Assembly (NCBI GenBank): GCA_017631795.1
Contig: JAGBSO010000016.1
Span: 142,332-206,331, forward strand
Length of the DNA stretch: 64,000 nucleotides
DNA from: Clostridia bacterium
GTDB lineage: Bacteria > Bacillota > Clostridia > Oscillospirales > Acutalibacteraceae
Reading direction: 5' to 3'
Below the pieces are notes generated by a model. The model ran no database searches. It saw only the letters and a program-made list of their open reading frames with translations, and had not been told where the DNA came from. Shown piece after piece: positions 1 to 9,391 of this stretch (positions are counted from its first letter, which is position 1; every line of letters starts with the position of its first letter). The position numbers and the translations under genes were made by a program.

Positions 1-1320
1 ATCACTGAGAGAGCAGGTAACAAGAGGATCATTTGCAAACACTTCAAAAATTCTGTCAAGATTTCTTTCGGCAATTGCATCTGAAAGAACTTCCTGCTGT
101 GTGCAGATGCGTGAAATGAGCGGATAGATTTCCTTGGGAATATCACCTGCAACAACGGGAGTTACAGTACCCGATGTAAATGAAGCGTTTGTTTCAACAA
201 CTGCACCTGCGGGAAGGTTCGGAATCTGTCCGCAGTTGGGAAGATTGACATTTGTGACAAAATCTCCCAGACCGAGAATAGCTCTCATCTGCTTGACGCC
301 TTCTTCACCTGTTTTCTTAAGCTTGATTTCTTCTTCGCCGTTTAGGAGTCTCACACTTTTTGCAAGACGTTCTTTAAGCTCGTCCTTTCTGGACCATACA
401 GGAGTCAGATGGAAAAGCATGTCTTCAACTCTGTCGTTGTTTTCCAGATACCACTTGCCCTCGCAGAATTCCGCAAGGTGTCTGTCACCTGCTGCCGCAA
501 TATAACCGAAACGGCGGAACAGGTCAATTTTTACTTTATGTGCATTTCCGTGGAAACTCTTAAGCCACTCGGGGTCAACAAACTCTGTGCAGCCGTCTTT
601 GTATTTTTCACAGAACTGCTTGTAATAAGGGAAAAGGTCAACATTTCTGTATGTAGCCTTTGTAAGCCATGTGAAATGGTTTACGCCGACAGGATTAACC
701 TTGATTTCTTTTCTTTTTACATCTTCACCGAAAAGCACACCTGCAAGTTTTGCAAGAACATCCTGAGTACCGAAAACTTCGTGACAACAGCCGAAAGCTT
801 TTATTTCAGGAAAAACCCTGTAAAGAGTCTTGACACAAAGAGTCATGGGATTTGTATAGTTGATAACCCATGCATCAGGTGAATATTTCTTTATATTTTC
901 AGCTATTTCTTCAAACATCGGCAGTGTACGCATGGCACGTACAACACCGCCGGGGCCTGTTGTATCACCGACAGACTGATAAATACCGTACTCTTCGGGA
1001 GCATGCACATCACTTTCCATTTCGTCAAATGTACCGGGAAGAATAGATATAATAACAAAATCTGCACCGGTAAGAGCTTCACCGATTGTTTCAACAGCCT
1101 TGTATTCCCATTTTGATGTTGTTTCGGGCAGATCATTATATTTATTGCCGATTACTTCGTTTGCTTTTGCAGCTTCAGAATCAATGTCGTAAAGTTCCAC
1201 ACGTCCGCTCATATCACCTGCTGTTGCAAGGTCACTCATAAGTCCCCATGCCCAGCCTCTTGAGCCACCGCCTATGTATGCAATTTTTACGTCTTCTGCT
1301 TTATTGTCAATATATTTCAT
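1..1320 (-). CDS. lplD: GH4 alpha-galacturonidase, LplD-like (3' end beyond window)
   Basis: This reading frame is open from ATG at 1320 to the left edge (440 codons), so the stop lies just outside the window. The N-terminus carries a Rossmann NAD motif (KIAYIGGGSRGW, about residues 12-23), as expected for GH4 enzymes, which use NAD and a divalent metal for redox-assisted glycoside cleavage. The GH4 metal-site segments GCCHEVFGTQ and GVNHFTW are present, as are DTTGPGG and INYTNPM. The sequence as I recall it for Bacillus subtilis LplD (alpha-galacturonidase) matches through the whole length, including the NDPLV..SD end, so only a few residues are missing. There is no signal peptide, so it acts in the cytosol on imported galacturonides. 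A GAGGTG ribosome site precedes the start. The next gene upstream starts 1333-2430 on the same strand, 12 bp away. Confidence 0.9.
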   Translation of the reverse strand, partial: MKYIDNKAEDVKIAYIGGGSRGWAWGLMSDLATAGDMSGRVELYDIDSEAAKANEVIGNKYNDLPETTSKWEYKAVETIGEALTGADFVIISILPGTFDEMESDVHAPEEYGIYQSVGDTTGPGGVVRAMRTLPMFEEIAENIKKYSPDAWVINYTNPMTLCVKTLYRVFPEIKAFGCCHEVFGTQDVLAKLAGVLFGEDVKRKEIKVNPVGVNHFTWLTKATYRNVDLFPYYKQFCEKYKDGCTEFVDPEWLKSFHGNAHKVKIDLFRRFGYIAAAGDRHLAEFCEGKWYLENNDRVEDMLFHLTPVWSRKDELKERLAKSVRLLNGEEEIKLKKTGEEGVKQMRAILGLGDFVTNVNLPNCGQIPNLPAGAVVETNASFTSGTVTPVVAGDIPKEIYPLISRICTQQEVLSDAIAERNLDRIFEVFANDPLVTCSLSD

Positions 1321-1332
1321 AATTACACCTCA

Positions 1333-2430
1333 TTATTGATGATTAAAAATTCTTTCGGCAGTATATGTGCCGTCTGCTTTTATATCAAGAACGGTACAGC
1401 CCTGAATCCATTCGTTTTCGGGTGCATCAAATTTGCTCTGCATATTGTATGCACCATAGCCTGAAGGCTGAATGTATGAAAGAAGAATATCTTCATACAT
1501 AACACCGAAATTATTTACATGGTCATGACCGAAATAAACAGCCTGTGCACTTCCCTTTTCTTTCATGGCATCAAAAAGACCTGCATCAAAACCTGATTCG
1601 CATACGCCTTCTCTTTTTTCACCGTAAAGGAAATCTCCGTCTGCATATTCTCTTTCAGCCTGATAAATGGGAATGTGAACAACGGTTATTGATTTAAATT
1701 CACCGTATTCAGCTTCAATTGCATCATGTTTTTCTTTGTACCAGTTAACCTGTGAAGTTTTTACACCGTCGTAAACTTCATCTTCATCCGTAACACCGTA
1801 TTCTGCCTTTGATTCATCTGTCATATAATCGCCTGAATCCATAAGGAAGAAAACTTCTCTGAGTGTACCGTCAGCATTAAGGATATTTATTGTACAGTTT
1901 CCGTTACCGTCAACATCTTCTTTACCTTCTTTTACAAGGCAATGTTCGTATGAAGCAAAAAGTTTTATAACATCCTGTCTGCCGTATGAAAGAAATCCGT
2001 CACCCTCATGATTGCCGAGAACCGTTGCCCAGTATACACCGAGCTTTTCAAAAAGTTCTGCAAGCTGAACATTTCTCTTTTTGTTAAAACCGTATGTAAC
2101 ATTGTCTCCGCCGAGAATAACAAGGTCAGATTGCTGTTCTTTTATATTTTTCACCATATTTGTAACGGTAATATTATCAAGTTCCTTATCGCCTTTAAGG
2201 TGTGTATCCGTAAACATCACAACCCTGAAGTCGCCGTCTGATTTCTTTTTTATAGTAACACTGTCGGCATCTTCGGCAACAATTTCAACATCACTCTGAA
2301 TTTGTTCTGCCGATTCAATATCGTAAGAAATGCCTTGTGAACTCTTATATACCACAAAGCTTCCGAATCCGATTGCTGCCGCAAGCACGATTGCAATAAC
2401 AACTTTTAATGCAGTTTTCATGTTTTTCAT
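1333..2430 (-). CDS. Membrane-anchored calcineurin-like metallophosphoesterase
   Basis: The 365-residue product starts with a positively charged end and one hydrophobic segment (about residues 7-28, VVIAIVLAAAIGFGSFVVY), a membrane anchor or signal peptide. The metallophosphoesterase motifs follow in order: FTDTHLKG (DxH, about residue 73), GGDNV (GDxx, about 107), LGNHEGDG (GNHE, about 138), VVHIP (about 250) and YFGHDHVNNF (GHDH, near 300). These residues bind the di-metal centre of the family. The substrate cannot be read from sequence. The gene is 12 bp upstream of the LplD-like gene, probably in one transcript, which suggests a role outside the cytoplasm linked to nutrient use. A second, unrelated-length phosphoesterase lies at 48134-49498. 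Confidence 0.85.
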   Translation of the reverse strand: MKNMKTALKVVIAIVLAAAIGFGSFVVYKSSQGISYDIESAEQIQSDVEIVAEDADSVTIKKKSDGDFRVVMFTDTHLKGDKELDNITVTNMVKNIKEQQSDLVILGGDNVTYGFNKKRNVQLAELFEKLGVYWATVLGNHEGDGFLSYGRQDVIKLFASYEHCLVKEGKEDVDGNGNCTINILNADGTLREVFFLMDSGDYMTDESKAEYGVTDEDEVYDGVKTSQVNWYKEKHDAIEAEYGEFKSITVVHIPIYQAEREYADGDFLYGEKREGVCESGFDAGLFDAMKEKGSAQAVYFGHDHVNNFGVMYEDILLSYIQPSGYGAYNMQSKFDAPENEWIQGCTVLDIKADGTYTAERIFNHQ

Positions 2431-2511
2431 CCTTTTTTATTATTTTAACTATATAATACATCTATTTTGTTATGTTTTCCTTAAATATTTTGATATATTC
2501 CGAAGCATTTC

Positions 2512-2540
2512 TTGACTTTTTTGATATTGAATGATATTAT
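2512..2540 (+). promoter_or_regulatory. Sigma-A type promoter of the AraC-family gene
   Basis: TTGACT at 2512-2517 and TATTAT at 2535-2540 are separated by 17 bp. Transcription would begin near 2547, downstream of the first in-frame ATG (2531), which supports the later start codon at 2567. Confidence 0.65.
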
Positions 2541-2566
2541 CACAACAGGAATACGGGAGGTGCATT

Positions 2567-3385
2567 ATGAGTTTCATTAAATTTGATCCTGATGAAAATT
2601 TTTACTTTCACCGCGGTATGAGCAAAAGAGTTGCCGAAACAGGAACATCATGGCCCCATTATCACTCGCTTTACGAAATATATTTTATGCTTGAAGGCAA
2701 CTGTACCTACATTATCGACAACAAAGTTTATAATGTTCAGGCAGGTGATATTGTCATTATCCCTGACGGAATTATTCATCATACAAAATACGACAACATC
2801 AGTCATTCAAGAATTCTCATCAACTGTTCACCCGAATATGTTCCCGCTTCGGTGAAAAACGGGCTTTCATCGGGATTTTACCTTTACAGAAATCCTTTTG
2901 TTGTGGATGAAGCAAGAAAGATTTTTGAAAAAACAGAAAGCGAATATAACCGAAAAGATGCTTTTTCCGCGGAAATTCTTATCTGCCACACACATTCACT
3001 GTTTTATCTTCTTTTAAGGAATTCAGAGTCATGTATCACTGTTGATGAGGGCAATAAGGTAATTGAACAGGCAGTTGCATATATAAGGGAAAATTTTGCT
3101 TCAGACATAACACTCTCATCTCTGGCAAAAAAATTCTCCGTCAGCCCCGAACATTTTTCAAGAATGTTCAAAAAAGAAACAGGGCTCGGTTTTTCAAAAT
3201 ATCTCAATTCTCTCAGACTTCAATATGCCGAACATCTTCTGAGAAGTACGGATATACAGAATATCACGCAGGTTGCGGAAATCTGCGGTTTTGAAGACAG
3301 CAATTATTTTTCAAAAAAATTCAAAGAAGTTTACGGTGTATCACCAAAAAAAATTCAGAAAAAAGGACACGGTGAAAAACGATAA
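2567..3385 (+). CDS. AraC-family transcriptional regulator with cupin sensor domain
   Basis: The product is 272 residues from ATG 2567, chosen because GGGAGG lies 6-8 bp upstream and a promoter overlaps the earlier ATG at 2531. The N-terminal half is a cupin-type ligand domain (WPHYHSLYEIYFMLEG; VQAGDIVIIPDG). The last 100 residues hold two helix-turn-helix motifs typical of AraC/XylS proteins (LSSLAKKFSVSPEHFSRMFK and the signature ITQVAEICGFEDSNYFSKKF). Such proteins sense a sugar and switch on neighbouring catabolic genes. It is divergent from the phosphoesterase and LplD-like genes, with 136 bp between start codons, so it probably controls these and perhaps the secreted protein downstream. 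Confidence 0.9.
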   Translation: MSFIKFDPDENFYFHRGMSKRVAETGTSWPHYHSLYEIYFMLEGNCTYIIDNKVYNVQAGDIVIIPDGIIHHTKYDNISHSRILINCSPEYVPASVKNGLSSGFYLYRNPFVVDEARKIFEKTESEYNRKDAFSAEILICHTHSLFYLLLRNSESCITVDEGNKVIEQAVAYIRENFASDITLSSLAKKFSVSPEHFSRMFKKETGLGFSKYLNSLRLQYAEHLLRSTDIQNITQVAEICGFEDSNYFSKKFKEVYGVSPKKIQKKGHGEKR

Positions 3386-3471
3386 ACAACAACTTTTCAA
3401 ACTGAAAAGGTCTTCACTCCCGACTGATGATACTCTGTTTATTGTCAGATAATCACATATATAAAAAAGCT

Positions 3472-3510
3472 GCAACCTGAATGAGAAACATTCGGGTTGC
3501 CCATTTTTCT
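3472..3510 (+). terminator. Rho-independent terminator after the AraC gene
   Basis: A 12-bp stem (GCAACCTGAATG with CATTCGGGTTGC, one G-T pair) with a GAAA-type loop is followed by a short T-rich run. It lies about 85 bp after the stop codon. Confidence 0.6.
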
Positions 3511-3566
3511 ACCCCTTTCTTTGCTGCAATCATTGTGCAGATACAAAGAGCACCGAAAAAAATCTT

Positions 3567-3710
3567 TCAGGGTTTCATGAGTCCGAACTGATATTTTGCC
3601 AGCTCGTCAAATACAACTTTATAGATTTTATATCGGCTTTCGTCCAATTTTTTAACAGCCGCATCATCCGCAGGAATGTTTTCTTTTTCTTCAGCTCCGC
3701 TATACTGCGG
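3567..3710 (-). pseudogene. Short orphan coding remnant
   Basis: A 47-codon open stretch without a start codon reads ENIPADDAAVKKLDESR then YKIYKVVFDELAKYQFGLM and stops at 3567. Its composition looks like the C-terminal end of a real protein, not random sequence. I do not recognise the family. The rest of the 3386-4114 gap shows only hairpins and AT-rich DNA. Confidence 0.25.
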
Positions 3711-3788
3711 TTAAAAGTTATCATTCAGTTTGTCCGGAATCAAACCGGATATTTTATTATAACATGTTTTGATTTTTTTCAATAAAAC

Positions 3789-3828
3789 AGAGCACACAAA
3801 TGCAATTAAAATTACATTTATATGCTCT
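3789..3828 (-). terminator. Possible minus-strand hairpin terminator
   Basis: Read on the minus strand, AGAGCATATAAATG pairs with CATTTGTGTGCTCT through Watson-Crick and G-U pairs, and a T-rich stretch follows. It points toward the orphan remnant. No intact gene uses it. Confidence 0.3.
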
Positions 3829-4114
3829 GAAATTGCGATAACGGAATATACCGCAAGATTAGATTTTATGATACATTTTGCATCGGGAAAAAGCGAAAAA
3901 AATTTACTTACAAATCAGTGGCAAATCATCAGTTCATTCATCACCTGAGTGACAAATTCATTACTTCAGTTACAAACTGATTAAACCTCTCCATCGGTAT
4001 CCTACGGCTTTCACCTATGAGCTTAAAAAAATCCATATAAATTATTGATAGACATTTCACACCCGATATGATAAAATAAAATAAAACAAATTCTTAATCA
4101 GTAATGGTGATAAT

Positions 4115-6304
4115 ATGAAAAAATCAATCAGTTTTATTCTGGTTTGCATAATGCTTTTCGGCATTATGAGTTTCAATATTTCAGCAAAGGAGGCAGAAAA
4201 TGTGGCTTATCGTGTGTATGTTTCGGTTTCGGGCAATGACAGCACTGCTGACGGCTCGGATTCAAAACCTTTTGCAACAATCGGCAAAGCAAAGGAGTTT
4301 GTAAAAACTCTCGACAAGTCAAAGGGCGACATTGTTGTTGAAATCGGTGACGGTACATATTTTCTCTCTGAAGAAGTTGTCTTTGATGAAAAAGACAGCG
4401 GTACGGAAAACTGCACAATCCGTTATGTTGCCGCAAAGGGTGCAAATCCCGTTTTCAGCGGCGGTAAAAAAGTTGAGGGTGAATGGACAGACGAAGGCGG
4501 CGGTATTTTCAGCATACCCTATGACCGAGACGAAAAACTCCGAGCTTTATACATCGACGGTCAGCGTGCATATATGACAAGCAGAATGGCTCTCGGCAAA
4601 GGTTCTTTCGGTGAATACACCATAACAGGCGGAAGTGCTGACTGGGCATGGATTGACGGCACGGAAAAGGCAGGCACAAAGTTCAAGGCATCAGATATTC
4701 CCGTTGACACAAGAAATCCCGACGATATCGAACTTATGACACAGACCACATGGAATACAAATATCGTCTGTGTTGAATCACTCAGACGCACTGCATCGGG
4801 AGTTGAAGTCAGTCTTCAGATGCCTTACGGTGCAATTGCACAGACACCCGGTTGGGGTAACGAATATCAGTTTGAAAAGGACAACAGAATTTACAATGTT
4901 TTCGAGTGGCTGGGTAAACCCGGTGAATTCTATTTCGATAAAACAGAGAAAAAGCTTTACTACTGTCCCCGTGAAGGCGAAGACCTGACAAAGGCAGAAG
5001 TCATTGTGCCTGAAACAGAATCACTTTTCCGTATCGAAGGCAAAAACCTTGAAAACAGAATCCATGATGTGTCTTTTGAAGGGCTCACATTTCAATACAC
5101 CGACTGGAATCTTTTTGAGATTGACGGCTCACACGGAAGGTCAACAAATCAGGGCACAACGGGTATAATTGCCTATGCACAGGAATTCTGGCACGAATAT
5201 ATTTACAGAGCCTATGACTACGGTCCGGCAGCGGTTTATGTAAGCTCTGCACAGAATATCACATTCAAGGATAACATCATCCGTAACACAGGCAACGATG
5301 CTCTGACACTTGCAAACGACACCGTCGACATCTCACTTGACGGCAACATCTTCTTCGATACCGCAGGTGCAGGCATCAATGTGGGACATCCTCAGCATAT
5401 GTACATCGGTGACAAAAACAGCGACTACGGTATTCATTCCGATATGGAGAAATACGATGTTGACACCGAGGGTGTGTGCAGGAATCTGACAATCACAAAT
5501 AACTTTTTCAAAAACACTTGCCGACTTTTTTGGGGTGGATCATCGGTTATGGTCTATGTGGCCGAAAACATGCTGTTTCAGTATAACACAGTTGAAAACA
5601 CAACATATTCAGGCATTAGTCTTGGCTGGGGTTGGTGGAATATGAACGGTGATGAAGATGCGATTGTACCTCATGTGCCGACCACCACAACAAAGAACAA
5701 TAAGATTCTCAACAATACATTCATCAACACAATTTCAAAGCTCAGCGATTCGGGGGCGATTTACACACTCGGAGATATGCCCGGCACAAAAATCTGCGAA
5801 AATCACATTCAGGGAATCGGCTCTGACGGTGGCAAGGATTATCACATCCGCGGTATTCACGTTGACGAAGGTACAATGCATGTGCACGGCGAAAAGAATG
5901 TTATTGATATTGACCCGAGCCACGCTGCTGTTGACTGCGGTTGGTGGGGTAAGAAAGGCTATAATACGTGGGATAACAACTACTCCACATCTGACAGCTA
6001 CACCACAACCGATTCATATGAAATCGGCACGGTTATAACAAATGCTCACCACGTGCCCGACGGAAAATGGGATACGACAGCACTTTCTGTTATTGAAAAT
6101 GCAGGACTTAAGGACGAATATCTCGCAAAAATCCCCAAGGATATTGCAGATGCACCCGACCAGAGAGGTGAATTCAACACTCCCGACTGCAAATGCGGAT
6201 GCCATAAATCAGGCTTCGCAAAATTTATAGATAATATCGCAAATGCATTCCGAAAACTCTTCAAAACAAAACAAATCTGCGACTGCGGAAGATATCACTA
6301 CTAA
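4115..6304 (+). CDS. Secreted right-handed beta-helix (pectate-lyase-like) protein with Cys/His-rich C-terminal tail
   Basis: The 729-residue product starts with a signal peptide (MKKSISFILVCIMLFGIMSF, cleavage near ISA-KE). The first module, VYVSVSGNDSTADGSDSKPF then ATIGKAKEFVK, is the usual opening of surface parallel beta-helix polysaccharide-active proteins. Helix turns with repeated asparagine ladders follow at about residues 310-590 (NITFKDNIIRNTGNDAL, LTITNNFFKNT, NNKILNNTFINT). The last 35 residues form a compact Cys/His tail (CKCGCHKSGF ... KLFKTKQICDCGRYHY) also found at the end of the protein at 22276-25740, so it is probably a surface-sorting signal. The substrate is unknown. The LplD-like enzyme nearby makes a pectic polymer plausible. 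No catalytic residues can be assigned with confidence. Confidence 0.8.
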   Translation: MKKSISFILVCIMLFGIMSFNISAKEAENVAYRVYVSVSGNDSTADGSDSKPFATIGKAKEFVKTLDKSKGDIVVEIGDGTYFLSEEVVFDEKDSGTENCTIRYVAAKGANPVFSGGKKVEGEWTDEGGGIFSIPYDRDEKLRALYIDGQRAYMTSRMALGKGSFGEYTITGGSADWAWIDGTEKAGTKFKASDIPVDTRNPDDIELMTQTTWNTNIVCVESLRRTASGVEVSLQMPYGAIAQTPGWGNEYQFEKDNRIYNVFEWLGKPGEFYFDKTEKKLYYCPREGEDLTKAEVIVPETESLFRIEGKNLENRIHDVSFEGLTFQYTDWNLFEIDGSHGRSTNQGTTGIIAYAQEFWHEYIYRAYDYGPAAVYVSSAQNITFKDNIIRNTGNDALTLANDTVDISLDGNIFFDTAGAGINVGHPQHMYIGDKNSDYGIHSDMEKYDVDTEGVCRNLTITNNFFKNTCRLFWGGSSVMVYVAENMLFQYNTVENTTYSGISLGWGWWNMNGDEDAIVPHVPTTTTKNNKILNNTFINTISKLSDSGAIYTLGDMPGTKICENHIQGIGSDGGKDYHIRGIHVDEGTMHVHGEKNVIDIDPSHAAVDCGWWGKKGYNTWDNNYSTSDSYTTTDSYEIGTVITNAHHVPDGKWDTTALSVIENAGLKDEYLAKIPKDIADAPDQRGEFNTPDCKCGCHKSGFAKFIDNIANAFRKLFKTKQICDCGRYHY

Positions 6305-6325
6305 AAAACAGACTTTCTTGTGATA

Positions 6326-6456
6326 TGCACCCTAAAAGTTAGACACTTTTGGAGGTGCATATTTTCATGTCAAAGAAAGAAACAAAACAAAAAAAAAGGT
6401 ACTCGACAGAATTCAAAACAGGTGTTATAGTGCAAATAATTATTAATAAGAAATAA
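6326..6456 (+). mobile_element. IS3-family 5' end remnant with truncated orfA
   Basis: The sequence TGCACCCTAAAAGTTAGACA resembles the terminal repeat of IS3/IS150-like elements. It can fold with the downstream GGAGGTGCA and mask that ribosome site, as these elements often do. An ATG at 6367 begins a 29-residue product with the typical orfA opening (KKRYSTEFKTGVI) that stops early at 6456. Nothing recognisable of orfA's remainder, of orfB or of a right end follows. Confidence 0.7.
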
Positions 6457-6513
6457 AAACAAGGTTTTGCTTCCAAAATGCAGCTGCAGAACAGTTTTGG
6501 ATAAAAACAACAT

Positions 6514-6541
6514 AATGGTGCCGAAAAAAATCGACACCATT
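6514..6541 (-). terminator. Hairpin downstream of the LRR/MoxR operon
   Basis: An 11-bp inverted repeat (AATGGTG...CACCATT core) lies 100 bp after the stop codon of the last gene in the minus-strand operon. The T-run is weak, so this is a tentative operon terminator. The rest of 6457-6640 shows nothing recognisable. Confidence 0.35.
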
Positions 6542-6640
6542 TTACTGTTTAAAAATATCTCGGTTTATGTTCTTGAATTATTCAAAAAAGCAAGATGCGA
6601 TATTGCAGTTTCAACACATAACATATTCGTCCTGCTGTCA

Positions 6641-9388
6641 TTAATCCAGTACAAATTCTTCCATAGGATCAAAATCGGCAAAGTTTTTATTTTTATAATC
6701 CAACAATAAAGACAGGATATTGGTTGCATTATTTTCATTGGCAACATTTATGAAATCTACAATCTGTGCCATTGTATACTGCGGCAATGATTCATTAACA
6801 GACATATCATCTTTTGCGATTCGACCGTAAACAGTAATTCTATCTAAATATGAAATGATAGCATTTGAGCGGCGATTCCATAACACGGGTACAATTCTGC
6901 TGATTTCAAGTTCTTCACCATCATCGTTTCCTGAAGCCTCAATCTCAAAGCCCTCAAGTTTCAGATATCGCTGTTTCCATACATCGCCATCATACATCTC
7001 CTGATTATACCACTCCGCTTTAATACCCATTGTGCTTTTGTTCAGGAGATATACACTGCGTATTGTGCAATTCTTATAACGGTCTTCTTTGATATCTTCA
7101 ACACATCTGTTCAGCTCCCATATCTGCAAAAACGGCTGTTTGCGAAGACGAGAATTAAAAAATTTCTGCCATTGTAAAACAACTGCTGCATCCATATCCA
7201 TTATGTGAGCAACACGGATATTCTCTTCGCTGAGTATATATTTGTTGCCGTCAGCATCGACAGTGGTTCCTTTGTCAAGAGAAAAGAATGCATTGCCCTG
7301 CTGCCAGACTACCATTGATGCAAGACCGAGAGTGATAGGGTTTCCGGTCCAATCTTCCTTCCATTTTTTGACCGTAATTTCTTCGGCAGACAAATAGAGA
7401 CTGAAAAGTATATCACGACAGGTTTGAGTTATTTTATTTACCGCCTTTACAACAGCTTTAAAATCTGATGCGGCGGCATTATAAAGCTCGGGATCTGCAC
7501 CTCTCTTTGGAATACTTTTCGAAGTCTTGCCCGTTTGAGTATCTATTACCAGAATATTCAAATCGGGTTGCAGAACAGCTTGCAGCTCTTTGTTACCGAG
7601 ATTATATATCTTGATTCCATTGGCATCGAATCCCATATTATCAAAGAGTACATCGTACTCTGTTCTGAATATCTGAATACTTTCCCTGCGCTCTGTCGGA
7701 GCAGATGCTATCTTTTTCTTAAGCCCTGCATTTCCGTCAATCAGCTTTAGTGCTGCAACACCTTTTCTCTGAACAGCTATTTTATCATACATCTTTTTCA
7801 GTGCGTAATCGCTGAGATAAGCTGTATAATCCAGCATAAACTGAGCCACTATATCGCATTCTTTTTTGGATAGTTCAGAACCAAGGCGGCAAAGAATAGC
7901 CTCTGACAACGGATCGAGATCAGAAGGCTTAAACATTTTTTTATAAGCCTTTTTCATTTTTGCATCCTGATATGTAAGAAAAATACATGCTTTTGAAGCG
8001 TATGACAAAAGCTTCCAGTAATCAGGAATAATACATTTTTTGATACCTTCTGCATTCATAAACCTGGACAGCTCGTCAAATTTTTCAATAAGTCCTTTCG
8101 GAAAACTGTCTCCGAAAATTTGACCGATTTTTGTAACGCTGTCTGGGATTGTGATGTTTGTAAGGCTTTTGCACTCATAGAATGCTCTGTCACCAATGCT
8201 TGTAACACTGTCGGGGATTGTGATGGTTGTAAGGCTTTCGCAATAAGAGAATGCTTCGTCACCAATACTTGTAACACTGACAGGGATTGTGATGGTTGTA
8301 AGACTTTCGCAATAATTGAATGCATGGGCACCAATACTTGTAACACCGTCGGGGATTGTGATGTTTGTTAGACTTTCGCAACTACTAAATGCATGGTCAC
8401 CAATACTTGTAACACTGTCGGGGATTGTGACGGTTGTAAGGCTTTTGCAACCATGGAATGTATCGTGCAAAATCGTTGTGACACTGTCGGGGATTGTGAT
8501 GGTTGTTAGACTTCCGCAATAATAGAATGCATGGTCACCAATACTTGTAACACTGTCGGGGATTGTGACGGTTGTAAGACTTTCGCAATAAAAGAATGCT
8601 CCGTCACCAATACTTGTAACACCGTTGTGGATTGTAATGGTTGTAAGGCTTTTGCACTCATAGAATGCTCCGTCACCAATGCTTGTAACACTGTCGGGGA
8701 TTGTGACGGTTGTAAGGCTTTTGCACCAAGAGAATGCTCCGCCACCAATACTTGTAACACCGTCGGGAATTGTAATGGTTGTAAGGCTTTGGCACCGGCT
8801 GAAGGCGTATTTACCAATGCTTGTGACACCGTCGGGGATTTTGATAGTTATGATGCTTTCGCAACCATCAAATGCGTGATTATCAATATTTTTAATGCCA
8901 TAGGGAATAGATATTTCTGATGCTGTCCCATTGTAATAATATAATACATCACGTATAAAGACAAAACCTTCTTCATTCTGTAAACTCTCACATTTATAAA
9001 AAGCTTGGCTCCCAATGCTTGTGACACTGTCGGGGATTGTGATATTTGCAAGACTTTTGCACCCTTCGAATGCATGGGCACCAATACTTGTAACACTGTC
9101 GGGGATTGTGATATTTGTAAGACTTTCGCAACCAAAGAATGCGCTGTCACCAATGCTTGTAATACCGTCGGGAATTGTGCCGGTTGTAAGGCTCTTGCAG
9201 CCCTTAAATGCGAAATCACCAATGCTTGTGACACTGTCGGGGATTGTGACGGTTGTAAGGCTTTTGCACCTCCAGAATGCGAAATCACCAATTCTTGTGA
9301 CACTGTCGGGGATTATAACATCTCCTCCGGCTCCTGTATATTTTTTTAATACACCATCTTCAATTACAAAATCATTTATATTACTCAT
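6641..9388 (-). CDS. LRR_5 repeat protein fused to DUF4132-like domain
   Basis: The 915-residue product has no signal peptide. It starts with a header shared with its operon neighbour (DFVIEDGVLKKYTGAGGDV). About 17 LRR_5 (BspA-type) repeats of 23 residues follow to about residue 420, of the form TSIGDHAFYYCGSLTTITIP. One break in the array (about 140-170) reads FVFIRDVLYYYNGTASEISI. A helical linker (about 440-600) leads to a C-terminal region resembling DUF4132 (NPITLGLASMVVWQ; HIMDMDAAVVLQWQKFFNS; RKQPFLQIWEL). DUF4132 proteins such as E. coli YehI occur with MoxR ATPases and VWA proteins, which fits the operon. The gene begins 3 bp after the MoxR stop. Function is not established. Repeats suggest ligand or partner recognition and DUF4132 an effector or adaptor role. 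Confidence 0.75.
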   Translation of the reverse strand: MSNINDFVIEDGVLKKYTGAGGDVIIPDSVTRIGDFAFWRCKSLTTVTIPDSVTSIGDFAFKGCKSLTTGTIPDGITSIGDSAFFGCESLTNITIPDSVTSIGAHAFEGCKSLANITIPDSVTSIGSQAFYKCESLQNEEGFVFIRDVLYYYNGTASEISIPYGIKNIDNHAFDGCESIITIKIPDGVTSIGKYAFSRCQSLTTITIPDGVTSIGGGAFSWCKSLTTVTIPDSVTSIGDGAFYECKSLTTITIHNGVTSIGDGAFFYCESLTTVTIPDSVTSIGDHAFYYCGSLTTITIPDSVTTILHDTFHGCKSLTTVTIPDSVTSIGDHAFSSCESLTNITIPDGVTSIGAHAFNYCESLTTITIPVSVTSIGDEAFSYCESLTTITIPDSVTSIGDRAFYECKSLTNITIPDSVTKIGQIFGDSFPKGLIEKFDELSRFMNAEGIKKCIIPDYWKLLSYASKACIFLTYQDAKMKKAYKKMFKPSDLDPLSEAILCRLGSELSKKECDIVAQFMLDYTAYLSDYALKKMYDKIAVQRKGVAALKLIDGNAGLKKKIASAPTERRESIQIFRTEYDVLFDNMGFDANGIKIYNLGNKELQAVLQPDLNILVIDTQTGKTSKSIPKRGADPELYNAAASDFKAVVKAVNKITQTCRDILFSLYLSAEEITVKKWKEDWTGNPITLGLASMVVWQQGNAFFSLDKGTTVDADGNKYILSEENIRVAHIMDMDAAVVLQWQKFFNSRLRKQPFLQIWELNRCVEDIKEDRYKNCTIRSVYLLNKSTMGIKAEWYNQEMYDGDVWKQRYLKLEGFEIEASGNDDGEELEISRIVPVLWNRRSNAIISYLDRITVYGRIAKDDMSVNESLPQYTMAQIVDFINVANENNATNILSLLLDYKNKNFADFDPMEEFVLD
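8120..9330 (-). repeat. Array of 69-bp LRR_5-coding repeats
   Basis: Near-identical 69-bp units encode the 23-residue LRR repeats. Long stretches are identical between units, which implies recent expansion or homogenisation. The array also makes long open frames on the opposite strand that are artefacts. Confidence 0.85.
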
Positions 9389-9391
9389 ATT

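Noticed and set aside
409..882. 157-codon plus-strand frame
   Set aside because: It lies antisense to the clear LplD-like gene, which is open to the window edge and matches its family throughout.
2531..2566. Extended start of the AraC gene at 2531
   Set aside because: The -10 box of its promoter overlaps this codon and a proper ribosome site precedes 2567.
8120..9330. CRISPR-like array
   Set aside because: The repeated DNA is coding, the units are contiguous in frame and there are no variable spacers or cas genes.
8120..9349. Several plus-strand and minus-strand frames of 80-150 codons with Cys-rich or Gln-rich repeats
   Set aside because: They are shadows of the 69-bp LRR repeats; the true frame has conserved LRR_5 positions.
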